Shown in pieces: positions 21,613 to 33,315 of a stretch of DNA of 64,000 nt. Below the pieces are notes generated by a model that made no database searches, had not been told where the DNA came from, and saw only the letters and a program-made list of their open reading frames with translations. The stretch's first letter is position 1; every line of letters begins with the position of its first letter. Made by a program: the position numbers and the translations under genes. The DNA lies in NCBI RefSeq assembly GCF_000219625.1, contig NC_018214.1:2170001-2234000 (forward strand), given 5' to 3'. This DNA is from Zymoseptoria tritici IPO323 (taxonomy: Eukaryota; Ascomycota; Dothideomycetes; Mycosphaerellales; Mycosphaerellaceae).

Positions 21613-22960
21613 TACGATTCGATCTACCCTACAGTACGACGAATTACTTCCGAGATAGCTTCGTCTCGTCCCGGCCTATTAGGGAGCAAGAGCACCCGTC
21701 GCCGTGCGAACGAACCCGCTAACGACCCGGAGACTATAGAAACCTCCACTTAGACCGTCGTTAGCGACGACGAAGACGCCGAAGGCGGGCCTAAAAACCC
21801 GGAAGAACCTATCGGGCACTAGGATGCCGCTAACGAGGGCGAAGAAGAACCGGAGAACCCTCTATAGGAAGAAGACACTCCACCTAAGGGAGAAGAAGAC
21901 GACATTAATGAACAAATCCGCAAGGAAGAGGCCGCTACCGCCAGATAAGAGCGCCTCCTCTAGCTTAGCCTTCTCTAGGCACGCAACAGGGCTATAAGGG
22001 ACCGCACCGCCTAGGTATAGAACGGATCTATCCCTACTATCCTGCCCGATGCCCTAGTTCGGCTATCCATCCCTAAGAACGCGCTCCTAAAGGCCTGGAA
22101 TCCCCACATCTTCGAGGGAAAGAACCGCGCTAACTGGGAATAGTAGCAGGAAGACATTAACCGAGCAATCAACCGGGCTAGCATAGCCACTAACGAAGAA
22201 AAGATAGAATTCGCTAAAGAATAGATGGCGAGACCCTAAAAGCAGCACTAGAAGCGCCACCTTCTCGATAAGGCACCTGTTCGGCTAACATAGAGCGACA
22301 TGTAGCTCGTAATGTTGGATTCTATAGGTACAAAAGACGAACGCACCCAAAGAGCTATAGATAATATTAAAGAGGCCAAATAGGGCGACAGGACCCCAAC
22401 CGGGCTAATAAACTACCTAAAAGAACAGTAGGATAAGATCGGTTGCACCGACATTCCTAGGATAATCTATAAATTTAAGGGAGCTCTTACCCCGGCGGTT
22501 AGAAACAGGCTCGAACAGGGCTAAGTTACCCTTACGACCCTCGTAGATGTGGAGGAACGAGCTAATATATCGTACCGACAGATACAGGAATTTAACAAAA
22601 AGCGCTTAGCGAAGACTTCCGTCGACGAGACTAACGGAAGGCGCCCAAACAAAAACAACAAGCCCCCGAGTAGGCCAAGAAGGGCCAAAACCCCCCCGAA
22701 GGCGGCTAATAAAGAGAAGTCGGCCACCGCCTACTAGACATGTAGCAAAGAGGGCCACCGGCGCTAGGAATGCCCTAACAAGGACCAGTCGGGAAAAGGG
22801 AGAGCCCGCAGTAGATCCCCTCTAATCGCTGCGGGTTAAGTCCAGTACTTAGAGGCCTAAAGAAAGGCTGCCGAGCCAGGAGGAATTCCCCGAACTACAG
22901 GGGAAAGGCTAATACGCCTTAAAGTGGAGATGCAGGGTCCTAATAGGACTAAGACACTCC
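21613..22960 (+). pseudogene. Gypsy-2B gag with zinc knuckle
   Basis: Long degraded gag frame rich in Glu, Arg and Ala. Intact parts include EERANISYRQIQEFNKKRLA (22549 on) and a CCHC knuckle near 22729-22776 whose first Cys has become Tyr and whose Trp codons are TAG (T-C-S-K-E-G-H-R-R, stop, E-C-P). Gypsy-2A keeps the first Cys but loses the His, so the two copies together show the ancestral motif. Confidence 0.8.
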
Positions 22961-25900
22961 GAGCACTACTCGATTGCAGAGCGCAAAGCAACTTTATAGA
23001 CAACATAGCAGCTAAAGAGCTAGGCCTGAGCCCCGAGTTGGGGCAAACGGCCTAATACGTAGCACTAAACAGCCAGAGGATAGCTGTTCAGGGAGAATGC
23101 CACGTCCCGTTCAAAGTAACGGACACTTAAGGACACACAAGAGGATATGTAGAAACCTTCGCAGTCGGAAGAATCCACGGGTTCTAACTAGTCCTCGGCA
23201 TGCCCTAGCTAGAACGATAGAACCCGAGGGTGAACTTTATCCGCAAAAGCGTCACCTGGAAGGGGACGAAAGGCAGACAATAGAGGCCGGTTAGGCTCGT
23301 CTTACCTAAAGAGTTCTAGAAGGACGCCTCCGGCATCCCTTCGGGGCGCGTTTAGGCCCTTGCCGCTTAACGCACAGACGACGCGCCAAAAGAACCGGAA
23401 CTTCTAAGCGAATTCTCGGATTTCGCGGACGTTTTCGCAGAAGGAAACGAGTCCCTTCTCCCCGAGACGGGGCCGAATAAGCTCAGTATCGACCTCGAAG
23501 AAGGCAAGGAGGCCCCGTACGGCCTATTATACAACCTCTCTGTGACAGAACTAGAGACTCTGCGCAATTACCTCGCCGACAGCCTAGAGAAGGGGTAGAT
23601 CCGCCCCTCGACCTCCCTAGCGGGGGCAGGCATCCTCTTTGTAAAGAAAAAGGACGGCGGCCTACGTCTGTGCGTCGACTACAGGGCCCTTAATGCCGTT
23701 ACTATTAAGAATAGACACGCCCTGCCCCTCGTCTAGGAATCTCTGGACTAGTTGGCGCCGGCAAAGTTCTTTACAAAGCTAGATATACGAGACGCGTACT
23801 ATCGCATCCGAATTAAGGAGAGTAACCAGTAGAAAACTACCTTTCGGACGAGGTATAGCCACTTTAAGTACACTGTAGTCCCGTTTGGGCTGACCAACGC
23901 CCCAGCAGTGTTCCAAGGATACATAAACTACGCCCTCCGGGGCCTGCTAGACTACTATGTTATAGTATACCTCGACGATATCTTGATATACTCACAAGAC
24001 GCCGAAAGCTACAAGAAACACGTTAGGATAGTCCTCGAGAGACTCAGAAGACACCGACTCTTTACCAAACTGTCAAAGTGCGAGTTCTTTAAGCGGCAAG
24101 TCGGCTACCTTAAGTTCGTAGTAACCCCAAAAGGGGTCGAAATGGAGGCAGAAAGGATCCAAGCTATCGCTAACTGGCCCCTTCCGGCCTTAGTTAGGGA
24201 CATTCGCATCTTTATCGGATTTGCGAACTACTACTGCTAGTTTATTAAGGGGTTCTCCCGCATAGCTGGCCTACTAAACCGCTTAACAGAAAGAGGCCCA
24301 AATAGTGCTAAAGGAGGACACCGACAGAGAAAGGAGGAATTAGTTCCCCTCGAACTCCTACCTAACGCAGTACAAGCATTCTAGCAGTTAAAGACCAGGT
24401 TTATTAAAGCGCCTATCTTGCGGCATTTCGACCTAAAACTGCCTATCCGCGTCGCAACAGATGCCTCTAGGTTCGCCGTCGGGGCAGTACTGTCCTAACC
24501 GCATAAAACAGAGGGCAAAATGCACTAGCACCTAGTAGCCTTCTTCTCTAGCAAGATAAACGCGGCCGAAAGGAACTATAATATACACGATTAAGAGCTT
24601 CTCGCTATAGTCGAGGCCTTTAAGCACTAGAGACACTACGTTAAGGGCGCTTCGCACCAAATTAAGGTCTTAACAGACCATTACAACCTAAAATAGTTTA
24701 TAACAACTAAGCAACTAAGCCGAAGACAGGCAAGATGGGCAGAGCAGCTGTTAAACGTCGACTTCCGCACAACGTACAACCCGGGGTCGCTTAATGCCGC
24801 CGCGGACGGAGTAAGCAGACGCCCAGACTTAAAAGACAGGGACCACTCGGGACGGTAGATTAACGAAAGCGACAGTGCTCCTGCATTAGACACCCTTCGG
24901 CACCAACTGGGTCTGTCCGAGGGAATAACGGCCGAATCCAGCCCCGTTTGGTCTATAATAGCAGTTATAACCTACTATCTGCAGCTCGCCAGGACCTACT
25001 GCAGCAAAACGTACATAATAGCGAGCACTCTGATAGAAGAATTATCAGACTCCCCGCTAATTGATATAATACGCGAAAGCCTGAAACATAACCCTATGGC
25101 ATCGACAGTCGAACTAGCTATAAATGACCCGGATCCGCCGGAATGGACCTAAAGGTAGGCTATATAGGGCGAATTCCTCTTCTACGAACGGAAACTGTAC
25201 GTGCCTGCGGGCCCAGTACGCCTGGCAGCTCTCCGCTAGTGCCATAACGATCCCCTAGCCGGCCACTTTGGGTTTAAACGGACCCTAGAGCTGTTGCAAC
25301 GGTCGTTCTACTGGCCGGACATGAGAAAATACGTTAAGGACTACGTAAACAGCTGCCAGACATGCGACAGGGCGAAGCTACAGCGACATAGCCTATATAG
25401 AGAACTCTATGCGGAAGCTCCACCAAACGGGCCCTAGGAGGACCTAACATTGGATTTCATTACTGATCTGCCCCTAAGTACGTTCATAGGGCACACATAC
25501 GACTTAATCCTCGTCGTTATAGACAGGTGGTCCAAAATAGCCCACTACATTCCCGTACGGAAGGACATTAACGCCGAAACCCTCGCGGAGGTCTTCCTGA
25601 GAGAAATCTTCCGCCTTTACGGAACTCCTAAGTCAATTACGTCCGACAGAGGACTAATCCTTACATCCAAGTTCTAGAGCACGCTTTACTACCACCTTAG
25701 GGTCCGAAGGGGCCTAAGCACTGCATATTACCCCCAAACGGACGGTTAGACGGAACGTTAGAACCAAACGCTAGAGCAATACCTACGAGTGTACTACAAC
25801 TACGAACAGGACGACTAGGCACAGATGCTGTCGGTGGCCGAATTCTCTTACAACGATAGCGTTTATGCGACAACAGGGGTAACACTATTCTAAGCATGTA

Positions 25901-26455
25901 ACGTTCGCGATCCAATTGCCGCTAGATAGCCCGACCTGCCCTAATTAAAGGGCAAAGCTCCCAGTGCGGCGGAAATAGCGCACAGAGTAATCGGCCTACA
26001 GAAAACGCTACATAAAAGACTGGCTGCGTCACAGGAGAGACACGTACGATACTACAATGCTCGCAAAACTGCGAAAACGTACAAGGTTAGCGACCGTGTG
26101 TACCTCTCCACTCGATATTTGAAGTCCATCCGGCCGTCGGAAAAGCTCGATTACAAGTATGTCGGCCTATATAGGATTAAGCGAGTCGTGAACGACGTCG
26201 CGTATACGCTAGAACTGCCGGAAACGATGAACATCTATCCTACATTCTACATCTCCCTACTAGAGGAGGAAAAACCTGCCAAAATTACTAAACGGGCCCA
26301 GAATAGCCTAAAGGAGATCCGATTAGAGGAACCCGACGTTTACGTAGTAGACAAGATCCTAAAGCGTAAGAAACAACACGGCAGATGGATATATAGGATC
26401 GCGTGGAAGGGCTGGCCCGCGTCTAAAAACACTTAGGAACCTGCGACTTATATTA
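22961..26455 (+). pseudogene. Gypsy-2B pol: protease, RT, RNase H, integrase, chromodomain
   Basis: Domains in order: protease-like LLDCRAQSNFID (22966 on); RT with [34 protein letters not shown] and YLDD at 23968-23979; RNase H with RVATDASRFAVGAVLS and NYNIHD.ELLAIVEAFKH; integrase zinc region H-x3-H...CQTC (25240-25375) and core LDFITDLPLS ... VVIDRWSK (25450 on); C-terminal chromodomain YVVDKILKRKKQHGRWIYRI (26340 on) followed by AWKGWPASKNT. The RT and chromodomain blocks are open over more than 100 codons. Other stops are TAG/TAA at Trp/Gln positions. Confidence 0.9.
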
Positions 26456-26656
26456 GCCCTACTACGATAAGAGCATTTAATAGAAGTACGGGAGGTACTA
26501 AGGGCGGTAGACTAGCACGATAGATATACAAACGCGTTATTAGTCACTATTAAGGCCCCAAAGACACCAGTTAACACTACACTAACTCCTTAGTCCGGTT
26601 CCTAGTTACCTAAAAATTTTCTCTACCTTAGAAGAATTTTAATCTAATAAAATCCT

Positions 26657-26667
26657 AGGGGGGGAAA
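26657..26667 (+). promoter_or_regulatory. Internal polypurine tract after pol (Gypsy-2B)
   Basis: AGGGGGGGAAA directly downstream of pol looks like a canonical chromovirus PPT, yet the 3' LTR is 1.45 kb away and has its own PPT. The same tract is in Gypsy-2A near 39877. The accessory gene lies between the two tracts. Confidence 0.5.
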
Positions 26668-26875
26668 TTAGGGGCCAAACGGGCCCCTAAGGACGACATT
26701 ATCACATAACGAGAGACAATCGAGCACAGTGAAGTTATTTTGATTCTATCTAATCTATAAGTCGCCAAGTCGTAGCAAAAAGAAACAACCCGGGCGTTAC
26801 CGCACCTATTAGTCCTGAAACGAGCCTAAAAGAGGCCAAAAGAGATAAAAGAAACACGAAAAAGGGCTTACATGC

Positions 26876-27859
26876 TTATTCCTTAGGCTTAAGGTCCCTA
26901 GAGAGGTCGTACTCGGTCGGACGGAGCACTCCCTCTATAACGGAGGCCTTCGAGCCCTTCTTAGCGCCCGCACGGGTGTAGACGGTGTCCAGAGCGGCCG
27001 AAAGGGCCCGAACGCGACGCCTTAGGCGGTCCTCGGTAGATCCTTAGGCCAGAATAAGTCGCTTGCGGGGGGTGTTAGGCACGTCTTCACCCTGTTAGGG
27101 TTAGTAGGGCACTTTTAGGCAAGAAGGGACCCGAATACTTACAAGCTCCCTCTTTCGCTTTACAGCCTCCTTAGCGAGTAACTTCTCGCGCTTTCTAAGC
27201 ACAAGCGGTCCCGTCTGGTCGAATTCGGCCTTGCCTTAGTGCAGATAGAGGCTGTTAACACCGGTAAAGGAGTTAAAGCGCCTAAAAGGGGGTTAACGGA
27301 GCTAAACAGACCCGAACTAACTACACATACCCCTTAATGCGCACGTAGACCGCCTTGTAGGCCGAATAAGCCGCCGCAGCCATCGCTCCGGTACTATCGG
27401 CGGCAATAGCGGCCCTGCGGAGCTTATTAGCCCTCGTAATGTCGCCTTTAACTAGTTCCGGCATCTTTTAACTACATTAGCCCCCGAAAGCCCCCTTTTG
27501 ACCCTGTGTGTACTTACCTAGAAACAATCGCGGTTGGAGCAATTGTGACACTTTAGGTAATATTCGTCCTTATTATTAGTTGCCTACTTGTCCGGCGATT
27601 CGCGCGCAAAGAGGCAGAACTGGGCTAAATCGGCCTTGTTTGAGGGCTTGTTAAGGCAGTTGACGCACGGATTGCCCTTGAAGATGCCGTTGGCGGCGAA
27701 TTGCTTGCGTTAGGTCGCGATGGAGGCGGGTTGCGCTATAATAGGCTCGTTCGGTCGCGGATAGGGTCGTTTGGTAAGAATAGCGGTTTTTCGATAGAAT
27801 TCGAGGACGTCCGGTGGAAAATAGGGCTAGAAAGGAACTAAACGCTACGTTAGCACTAT
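26876..27859 (-). pseudogene. Gypsy-2B antisense accessory gene: spliced CxxC/CxxC(x4)C protein
   Basis: Antisense to the element. Four exons are predicted: ?-27518, 27464-27331, 27251-27143 and 27091-26876. The introns are 53, 79 and 51 bp with donors GTAAGT, GTATGT and GTAAGT and AG acceptors; the third has an ACTAAC branch site. All junctions stay in phase and the last exon is open to TAA at 26878-26876. The protein is about 267 residues if it begins near ATA 27859, a possible mutated ATG. It has a Cys module (GNPCVNCLNKP, 35 residues, KCHNC-x4-CF, TAG for Trp, first intron), an Ala/Arg-rich helix (ITRANKLRRAAIAADSTGAM), a basic segment (LRKREKLLAKEAVKRKREL) and a tail with EDRLRRRVRALSAALDTVYT. 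Only about four stops occur, all explicable by RIP. Function unknown. Confidence 0.65.
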
Positions 27860-28109
27860 ACAGGCTACAAATGCCCCTTAGGGGGGCACTTTTAGACCTG
27901 TTTAGCCATCGGATAGGATTAAGTTACACTTACTAAGTCTGCACAAGGTTGTTAAAGAAGAGAAGAACTCGAGGGATCCGAGCCTAGGTTTTGAAGCCGC
28001 AGTAGACCCTGATTAAGGCCTTAGGCTATTAAACTTGGCAAACACCAAAAAGAATTTACTCGAGGTGAAACCGTTTAGAGCGCGACGCTCTGCGCAAGGA
28101 GGGGGGCTA

Positions 28110-28324
28110 TGTCACATCTGCCTCCGCCGAATACCGACAATCGGCATCTAATCCCCTGCCTCAGCGGCATATGCACCCCTACTAGGGCCTTTTAAGCTCG
28201 TTTAAGCCAGATTGCGCCCGTAGTATAAGGATACGTAGAATCTCCTCCTTCCGAGAGAGTATCGAATCGAGTCTGTTCTGAAGTGATTCATACTGCTACT
28301 CTATCCTTAATTGCACCTTTTACA
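28110..28324 (+). repeat. Gypsy-2B 3' LTR
   Basis: Partner of 21398-21612, preceded by the polypurine tract AAGGAGGGGGG (28096-28106). Confidence 0.9.
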
Positions 28325-28979
28325 CTAGGTGCGGCCTATAGAAGGTCCCGACACCTATCGTATTACGTAGAGTAAAGCCCTAGTCTTCTATCTACTCTAT
28401 AAATTCGCGGGCACTAGTAGTATCCTTTCCCCTCGGATCCTAGGACGGGTGTCTAAGGTTAAAGTCTCCTACTAGTAGAGTGTTTAGAAGGAACGTGTTG
28501 CGTAGAGAGTAGAGGCTTCTCTCTGTTATTCGTCGGTTTTGCGGGTTCTCGGTATCTCGAAGGTCTTTCTCGTTATAGAGATTAACTATCTGGATCTTGT
28601 TGCCCCTCTTGTCTAAAATAACAAAGGAAAGTATGTCGCTATCGTCTAATAAAATAGGAGAGATATTAACATTAAGTCTTGTGCTAATATATAGCATTGT
28701 CCTTAGCCGGATCGTCGAATCCGTAGTCGTTAGGAATAGCTAGTTGTACTCCCGGTATGCGATAGATCTTGTCTCTTTGTAGCCTGTTATCGGGTCTTCT
28801 ATAGTCTATAGTTCCTAGACTAGTAGAAGGTCGGCTTTCTGCTTAACCGCGATGTCTAAGGTAGACTCTGTAGCCTCGATAAATTAGTTAAGATTAACAT
28901 AGAAAATCTGTAGAGAGTGTTCTAACATGTAGAACGTTCTAGGGGCCTCCCTTTCTGTTGTATACAATCCTTCGCCTTC

Positions 28980-30094
28980 TCGACTCTTAGGCTGTCCGCG
29001 CCTACGTATAGACAGTTTTGAATAGCCCTTTTTGCCTCCTCCTCGGTAGCAAAACCTACTAGAACTGTCGCCCTAGTAAGAGTCCTTCTTCTCTCTTCGT
29101 TTGTTAGCTAAATCGGGGTGCCTGCGAGTTTAAGACCTCTATTAAAGGTCTTAATTTCTCGTTAAATGTCCTATAGGCCCGTTAGCGTGTTAAAGTTCGC
29201 GGTCGAGACGCCGTAGACTACGACCTTATGCTAGAGAGAGTCCTCTATTACCTATGCCTCGCCTACGATATCGGTAACCTTAGTAAGGCTATCGATTGTT
29301 CGTTAGCGGGCTTTCTCTATTGCAAAGTTTAGGACAATGTTACCCTAAAATAATTTCTTTATCGCAAGGACAGCTAGCTCTTAGTCTTCACCTTTAAGAG
29401 CGTCGTTAATTTTGTCTCGGGTTGCGATCTAGTCGAGTTCCTTCTCTTTATCCTTTAGTACAAGGATAAGAGGCATTAGTTCTGCTTGTTCTTTCGGCTT
29501 ACTAGCCCTCCGGGAGACGGTCGTCTACTGTTGTTGTTGTTATTGTTGTTGTTGTTGTTATGTTGTCTTTGTTGTCGAGGAGGTAGAGGTAGAGGTAGCA
29601 GATCCGCTGTTACCCTTAATAACGTCTGCGAAAGTAGGCTTCTTCGCCTGTGCTACTAGTTTCTTTGTTGTTATTTCTAGGTTCGAGACTTGCTTTGCGA
29701 GGATTTAGGACGTTGTCCTAAAGTCTGTACGCTCGGTAAAGTGCCGAAAGACTTTAAGAAGGTCGAGAACCTAGGTTTGTTCTTCTAGAAACCCGACTAG
29801 ATCCCCCGCCGCTTCGACTAGTAGCTGTCGGGCTTGTAGGATCTTCTCGTTCGCGGGCGTGTAAGAGAGTGTTTGTTTCTTTCCGAGAGAAGGGCTACGA
29901 GTCGGGGAGATACTAAATTCGAAGGGGTTTTGCCTTTTCCTAGATAGGAAAGGAATGCCGGTTCTTTTTAGTAGTTCCTCCGGCAACGGCAGGGTTTTAA
30001 GAGACTTAAACGTAACTTCCTCGTCCCCTCTAGCCGTAGCTTTTGGAGTCTAAGGGGCTAAGCTTGCGTCTGTCATTTCCGTCTTAGTAGACAT
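28980..30094 (-). pseudogene. LINE-A ORF1
   Basis: Starts with ATG 30094 (MSTKTEMTDASLAP) just after a CAA/CAG-type repeat. An internal intact stretch is 29986-29771 (PEELLKRTGIPFLSRKRQ ... LVEAAGDLVGFLEEQT). A TTG/CAA microsatellite at about 29527-29570 lies within it. It probably encodes the nucleic-acid-binding ORF1 protein; no zinc knuckle was identified with confidence. Confidence 0.55.
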
Positions 30095-33000
30095 TGTCTT
30101 GTTGTTGTTGTTTGTTGTTTAAAAAGAGGCTTAGCAGTCTTTTACCGAGAGGGCTACTTGTTCGTCTCTATTTCTAATCGCGTTCGGGTCCTAGCCTACT
30201 TGCGACACTAGGGCACTCTTCTCCCTACTATACAAGAGTATAGGAGAAGGTATACTTTAAAGAGGAGAGAAGAGATATATAAATATACCTCTGCTTCTAG
30301 GAAGTACTCTAGCCTGCAGTAACGTGCGTCTTTGTAGCAGGCTTTAGAGGCGTTCTGCAGGTAGCTGTAGCAGGTTCGGGACAACCTTTATCTCTAGGGA
30401 AAGGTAGGCCTATACTCTATATAGAGTATCTAGCTATATAGCTAGTACTACTACTCTAATCCCTAGAGGTGCAAATTCGTCCTTACTAAACTACACTGCT
30501 CCTTTAGCTTCCTCTCTCGGCGGCGTAGGACAACAGGTAACTCTAGTGTAGAGAGAACTAAGTGTATGTGTATGTTTGTGTATCCTAGGAACACTGCTCT
30601 TGTTTGGCCTTTAGCTCTTTTAAAATTCGACTAAATTAGGCGTTTGATAGCTAAAATAAACGCTCTCGTCGAGGGCTTTTAAACGGGCTACACGGCGTCC
30701 GAATCGGCGGCGTATTAGTTGTGTTGTAGTGTGTTAAAGTGTTGTAGTACAGGTTGTAAACCTTCCTTGTGCAATGCCCTAAACAGGGAATATTCCGAGT
30801 ATAGGGGAGGTAAGGTCGGAATAAGGTTTCGGAGGTGGGGGCCAAATCCCGGAGTTTAGCAAAATTTGCACCCTAAAGGGGGCAACAAGGTGAATCTTTG
30901 AACTCTAGTAGCGGCGTGGGTTTTAAGGGCAGCGGGGTAAATGCGGGTTCGTTGGAACGGCCTTGATAAGGGCTTTCGAATGGTGCGTGTTTGGTGATGA
31001 ACAGGTCAATATTGGGTGTGCAATGGAAGTGCGGATGTCGATGTCGAGCACTGCTCGATTATAGAGCACAAAGCAACTTTATAGATAATATAGCAGCTAA
31101 AGAGCTAGGCCTAAGCCCCGAGTTAGGGCAAACGGCCTAATACGTAGCACTAAACGGCTAGAGGATAGCTATTTAGGGAGAATGCCGCGTCCTGTTTAAA
31201 GTAACGGACACTTAAGGATATATAAGAGGATATGTAGAAACCTTCGTAGTCGGAAGAATCTATAGGTTCTAACTAGTCCTCGGCATGCCCTAGCTAGAAC
31301 GATAGAACCCGAGGGTAAACTTTATCCGCAAAAGCGTTACCTAGAAGGGGACGAAAGGCAGATAATAGAGGCCGGTTAGGCTCGTCTTACCTAAAGAGTT
31401 CTAGAAGGACACCTCCGGCATCCCTTTAGGGCGCATTTAGGCCCTTACCGCTTAACGTATAGACAACGCGCTAAAAGAACCGGAACTTCCGAGCAAATTC
31501 TCGGATTTCGCGGATGTTTTCGTAGAAGGAAACGAGTCCCTTCTCCCCGAGACGGGGCCGAATAAGCTTAGTATCGACCTCGAAGAAGGTAAGGAGGCCC
31601 TATACAGCCTATTATACAACCTCTCTATAATAGAACTAGAGACTCTGCGCAACTACCTCGCTAACAGCCTAGAGAAGGGGTAGATCCGCCCCTCGACCTC
31701 CCTAGTAGGGGCAGGCATCCTCTTTATAAAGGAAAAGGACGGTAGCCTATGTCTGTGCGTCGACTATAGGGCCCTTAATGCCGTTACTATTAAGAATAGA
31801 TACGCCCTGCCCCTCGTCTAAGAATCTCTGGACTAGTTAGCGCCGGCAAAGTTCTTTACAAAGCTAGATATACGAGACGCGTACTATCGCATCCGAATTA
31901 AGGAGAGCGACTAGTAGAAAACTGCCTTTCGGACGAGGTATAGCTACTTTAAGTATACTGTAGTCCTATTTAGGCTAACTAACGCCTTAGCAGTGTTCTA
32001 AGGATACATAAACTACGCCCTCCGGGGCCTGCTAGACTACTATGTTATAGTATACCTCGACGATATCTTAATATACTTACAAGACGCCGAAAGCTATAAG
32101 AAACACGTTAGGATAGTCCTCGAGAGACTTAGAAGACACCGACTCTTTACTAAACTGTTAAAGTGCAAGTTCTTTAAGCGGCAAGTCGGCTACCTTAGGT
32201 TCGTAGTAACCCTAAAAGGGGTCGAAATAGAGGCAGAAAGGATCTAAGCTATTGCTAACTAGCCCCTTCCGGCCTTAGTTAGGGACATTCGTATCTTTAT
32301 CGGATTTGCGAACTACTACCGCTAGTTTATTAAGGGATTCTCCCGCATAGCTAGCCTACTAAACTACTTAATAGAGAGAGGCCTAAATAGTGCTAAAGGC
32401 GGACACTAACAGAGAAAGGAGGAATTAGTCCCCCTCGAACTCCTACCTAACGTAGTGCAAGCATTCTAGTAGTTAAAGACCAGGTTTATTAAAGCGCCTA
32501 TCTTGCGGCATTTCGACCTAAAACTGCCTATCCGCGTCGCAATAGATGCCTCTAGGTTCGCCGTCAGGGCAGTACTATCCTAACCGTATAAAACGGAGGG
32601 CAAAATGCACTAGCACCTAGTAGCCTTCTTCTCTAGTAAGATAAACGCGGCCGAAAGGAACTATAATATATACGATTAAGAGCTTCTCGCTATAGTCGAG
32701 GCCTTTAAGCACTAGAGACACTACGTTAAGGGCTCTTCGCACTAAATTAAGGTCTTAATAGACTATTACAACCTAAAATAGTTTATAACAATTAAGCAAC
32801 TAAGCCGAAGATAGGCAAGATAGGCAGAGCAGCTGTTAAATGTCGACTTCCGCATAACGTACAACCCGGGGTCGCTTAATGCCGCCGCGGACGGAGTAAG
32901 CAGACGCCTAGACTTAGAAGATAGGGACTACTCGGGACGGTAGATTAACGAAAGCGACAGTGCTCCTACATTAGACACCCTTTAGCACTAACTAGGTCTG

Positions 33001-33315
33001 TCTAAGGGAATAACGGCCGAATCTAGCCCTGTTTAGTCTATAATAGCAGTTATAACCTACTATCTGCAGCTCGCTAGGACCTACTATAGCAAAACGTATA
33101 TAATAGCGAGCACTCTAATAGAAGAATTATTAGACTCCCCGCTAATTAATATAATACGCGAAAGCCTAAAACATAACCCTATAGCATCGATAGTCGAACT
33201 AGCTATAAATAACCCGGATCCGCCGGAATAGACCTAAAGGTAGGCTATATAAGGCGAATTCCTCTTCTACGAACGGAAACTATATATGCCGGCGAAGGAT
33301 TAATAACCTTAGATC

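Larger units (their letters stand above)
21398..28324 (+). mobile_element. Gypsy-2B: uninterrupted chromovirus inside LINE-A
   Basis: LTRs 21398-21612 and 28110-28324 (215 bp) are flanked by the TSD CTAGG (21393-21397, 28325-28329). Total length is 6927 bp. Order: LTR, self-priming site, gag, protease, RT, RNase H, integrase, chromodomain, polypurine tract, antisense accessory gene, second polypurine tract, LTR. It is the youngest layer of the nest and generally less RIP-mutated than 2A, yet still non-functional. Confidence 0.92.
18700..28960 (-). pseudogene. LINE-A ORF2 (endonuclease, reverse transcriptase, C-terminal zinc motif), split by Gypsy-2B
   Basis: The AP-like endonuclease is visible at 28697-28440 (FVILDKRGNKIQIVNLY, LLVGDFNLRHPS). 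After Gypsy-2B the RT follows with MSPILFLIYTRDIF and active site SSYVDDIRLS (20046-19747). Near the end (about 18985-18895) the C-terminal zinc-like motif of this LINE class appears: C-P-C-G-R-R-E-T-A-E-H-L-V-Y-S-C-P. Stops from RIP are throughout. Confidence 0.75.
18533..31045 (-). mobile_element. LINE-A: apparently full-length non-LTR retrotransposon, interrupted by Gypsy-2B
   Basis: TSD GAGCACTGCTCG flanks it at 18521-18532 and 31046-31057. In element orientation (minus) the 5' end is at 31045 and the 3' end is a (AAAC)n tail at 18562-18533. Without Gypsy-2B and its TSD the element is 5581 bp. It encodes ORF1 and an ORF2 with endonuclease and reverse transcriptase, like Tad1/I-type fungal LINEs. 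Confidence 0.85.
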
